A stretch of DNA of 6,909 nt from positions 1 through 6,909 of the forward strand of contig DMCI01000127.1 in assembly GCA_003445835.1 (NCBI GenBank), in the 5' to 3' direction. Source of the DNA: Clostridiales bacterium. GTDB taxonomy: Bacteria; Bacillota; Clostridia; Christensenellales; CAG-1252. The notes below the pieces were generated by a model. That model ran no database searches. It saw nothing but the letters and a program-made list of their open reading frames with translations, and was not told the origin of the DNA. Of this stretch, positions 6,242 to 6,909 are shown piece after piece; within the stretch, counting starts at the first letter, position 1; each line of letters opens with the position of its first letter. Made by a program: the position numbers and the translations under genes.

Positions 6242-6301
6242 AAAATATCTAAAAATGAAGAGTAAAGAGTAATACGAACAATTCACTATATAAGATATTT
6301 T
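6242..6301 (+). repeat. 9-bp inverted repeat in the A/T-rich spacer
   Basis: AAAATATCT (6242-6250) and AGATATTTT (6293-6301) are perfect reverse complements separated by 42 bases. The tandem AAGAGTA repeat lies in the loop. The arms are A/T-rich, so the stem would be weak and chance is possible. Confidence 0.4.
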
Positions 6302-6343
6302 GCTGAGGATACATAAACTAACGAGAGAAGTTATATGACTTTC

Positions 6344-6361
6344 GAGAGTCGAGAGACTCTT
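6344..6361 (+). other. GAGA-tetraloop hairpin just before the 23S 5' end
   Basis: AGAGTC (6345-6350) pairs perfectly with GACTCT (6355-6360) around GAGA, and a G-U pair (6344/6361) extends the stem. It ends about 6 bases before the mature 23S start and may guide 5' maturation. It uses the same loop as the hairpin at 6132-6147. Confidence 0.6.
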
Positions 6362-6367
6362 GAACAA

Positions 6368-6909
6368 GATTAAGCTACAAAGAGCGTAGGGTGGATGCCT
6401 TGGCACTTGACGCCGATGAAGGACGTGACTAACTGCGATAAGCTGTGGGGAGCTGTAAATGAGCATTGATCCACAGATTTCCGAATGAGGAAACTCACCA
6501 AGAGAATGTCTTGGTATCCGTACATAAATACATAGTGTACGGAAGGGCACCCGGGGAACTGAAACATCTCATTACCCGGAGGAAAAGAAAGAAAACGATC
6601 GATTCCCTTAGTAGTGGCGAGCGAAAGGGGAAGAGCCTAAACCTATGCATAGCGATATGTATAGGGGTTAAGGGCTCGCGTAATTATGACAGCCGCAGAG
6701 CAGAATGATCTGGAAAGTTCAGTCAAAGAGGGTGACAACCCCGTAGGCGATAGCGACTTAGTAAGGCGAGTTCCGGAGTACCACAGGACACGAGGAATCC
6801 GGTGGGAACATGGGAGGACCATCTCCTAAGGCTAAATACGTCAAGTGACCGATAGCGAATAGTACTGTGAAGGAACGGTGAAAAGAACCCCGGGAGGGGA
6901 GTGAAATAG
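6368..6909 (+). rRNA. rrl: 23S ribosomal RNA, 5' part (3' truncated by window)
   Basis: The start is set by aligning GATTAAGCTACAAAGAGCG to the usual Bacillus/E. coli 23S 5' end (GGTTAAG...). Conserved domain I blocks follow in order: GGTGGATGCCTTGGCA (6391-6406), GATGAAGGACGTG (6415-6427), TTTCCGAATG, GGGGAACTGAAACATCT, AGTAGTGGCGAGCGAAAGGG, AAGGCTAAATAC, and a final AAAAGAACCCCGGGAGGGGA. About 540 of an expected ~2900 bases are present, with no insertion or break. It is transcribed from the promoter at 5908 together with the two tRNAs, and no 16S gene precedes it. The exact mature 5' base is uncertain by a few positions. Confidence 0.98.

Larger units (their letters stand above)
6132..6367 (+). 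other. Transcribed spacer between tRNA-Ile and 23S rRNA
   Basis: This 236-base non-coding spacer precedes the 23S gene. It contains several hairpins (listed separately), a conserved-looking element at 6177-6196, and an A/T-rich middle. Within the middle is a perfect tandem 7-mer, AAGAGTA twice (6258-6271). I see no credible ORF. Its likely role is folding and processing of the rRNA precursor; pairing of its 3' part with sequence after the 23S gene would be expected but lies outside the window. Confidence 0.85.

Noticed and set aside
6116..6708. Short ORFs on both strands over the spacer and 23S rRNA (6116-6550 minus, 6466-6708 plus)
   Set aside because: They coincide with conserved rRNA sequence and have no ribosome binding site. 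Such translations are common spurious calls in rRNA.
1..6909. CRISPR arrays, insertion sequences, phage or integrase genes
   Set aside because: I saw no regularly spaced repeats, transposase motifs, terminal inverted repeats or attachment-like duplications at the tRNAs.

Overview
The window looks like a chromosomal segment of a Gram-positive, Clostridia-like bacterium (Bacillota) of roughly balanced base composition. The evidence is an AddB-AddA recombination nuclease pair of the Firmicutes type, strong AGGAGG-like ribosome binding sites, CCA-encoding tRNA genes, and a 23S rRNA 5' end that aligns without length change to my memory of the Bacillus/Clostridium type. I cannot name a genus; an uncultured gut lineage is plausible but is only inference.

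Layout, all on the + strand. (1) 1-557: 3' end of addB, with the nuclease tail and three of the four iron-sulfur cysteines. (2) 547-3942: complete addA, overlapping addB by 11 bases. (3) 3942-3966: a hairpin with a short T run, directly before (4) an unrecognised three-helix membrane protein, 3968-4678. (5) 4679-4849: a compact regulated leader with a promoter, a well-placed Shine-Dalgarno, a 17-codon ORF encoding MDPDEDNTNIAVSFRIR, and a hairpin that buries the Shine-Dalgarno of the next gene. (6) 4850-5815: corA, a divalent-cation (Mg2+/Co2+) channel, closed by a strong terminator. (7) 5871-5936: an A/T-rich tract and near-consensus promoter, then tRNA-Ala(TGC), tRNA-Ile(GAT), a structured spacer and the first ~540 bases of 23S rRNA, running off the window.

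Two points stand out. First, the corA leader closely parallels the enterobacterial mgtA/mgtL arrangement: a short peptide that begins with acidic residues and proline and ends basic, placed just upstream of a Mg2+ transporter gene. It could sense Mg2+ through destabilisation of the translating ribosome, coupled here to a ribosome-binding-site hairpin. Second, the tRNA-Ala/tRNA-Ile/23S unit has its own promoter and no 16S gene before it; the upstream neighbour is corA. This suggests unlinked 16S and 23S genes, with the usual spacer tRNAs kept on the 23S transcript but in Ala-Ile order.

AddB and AddA work as one double-strand-break resection complex. The membrane protein, corA and the rRNA unit appear to be separate transcription units.
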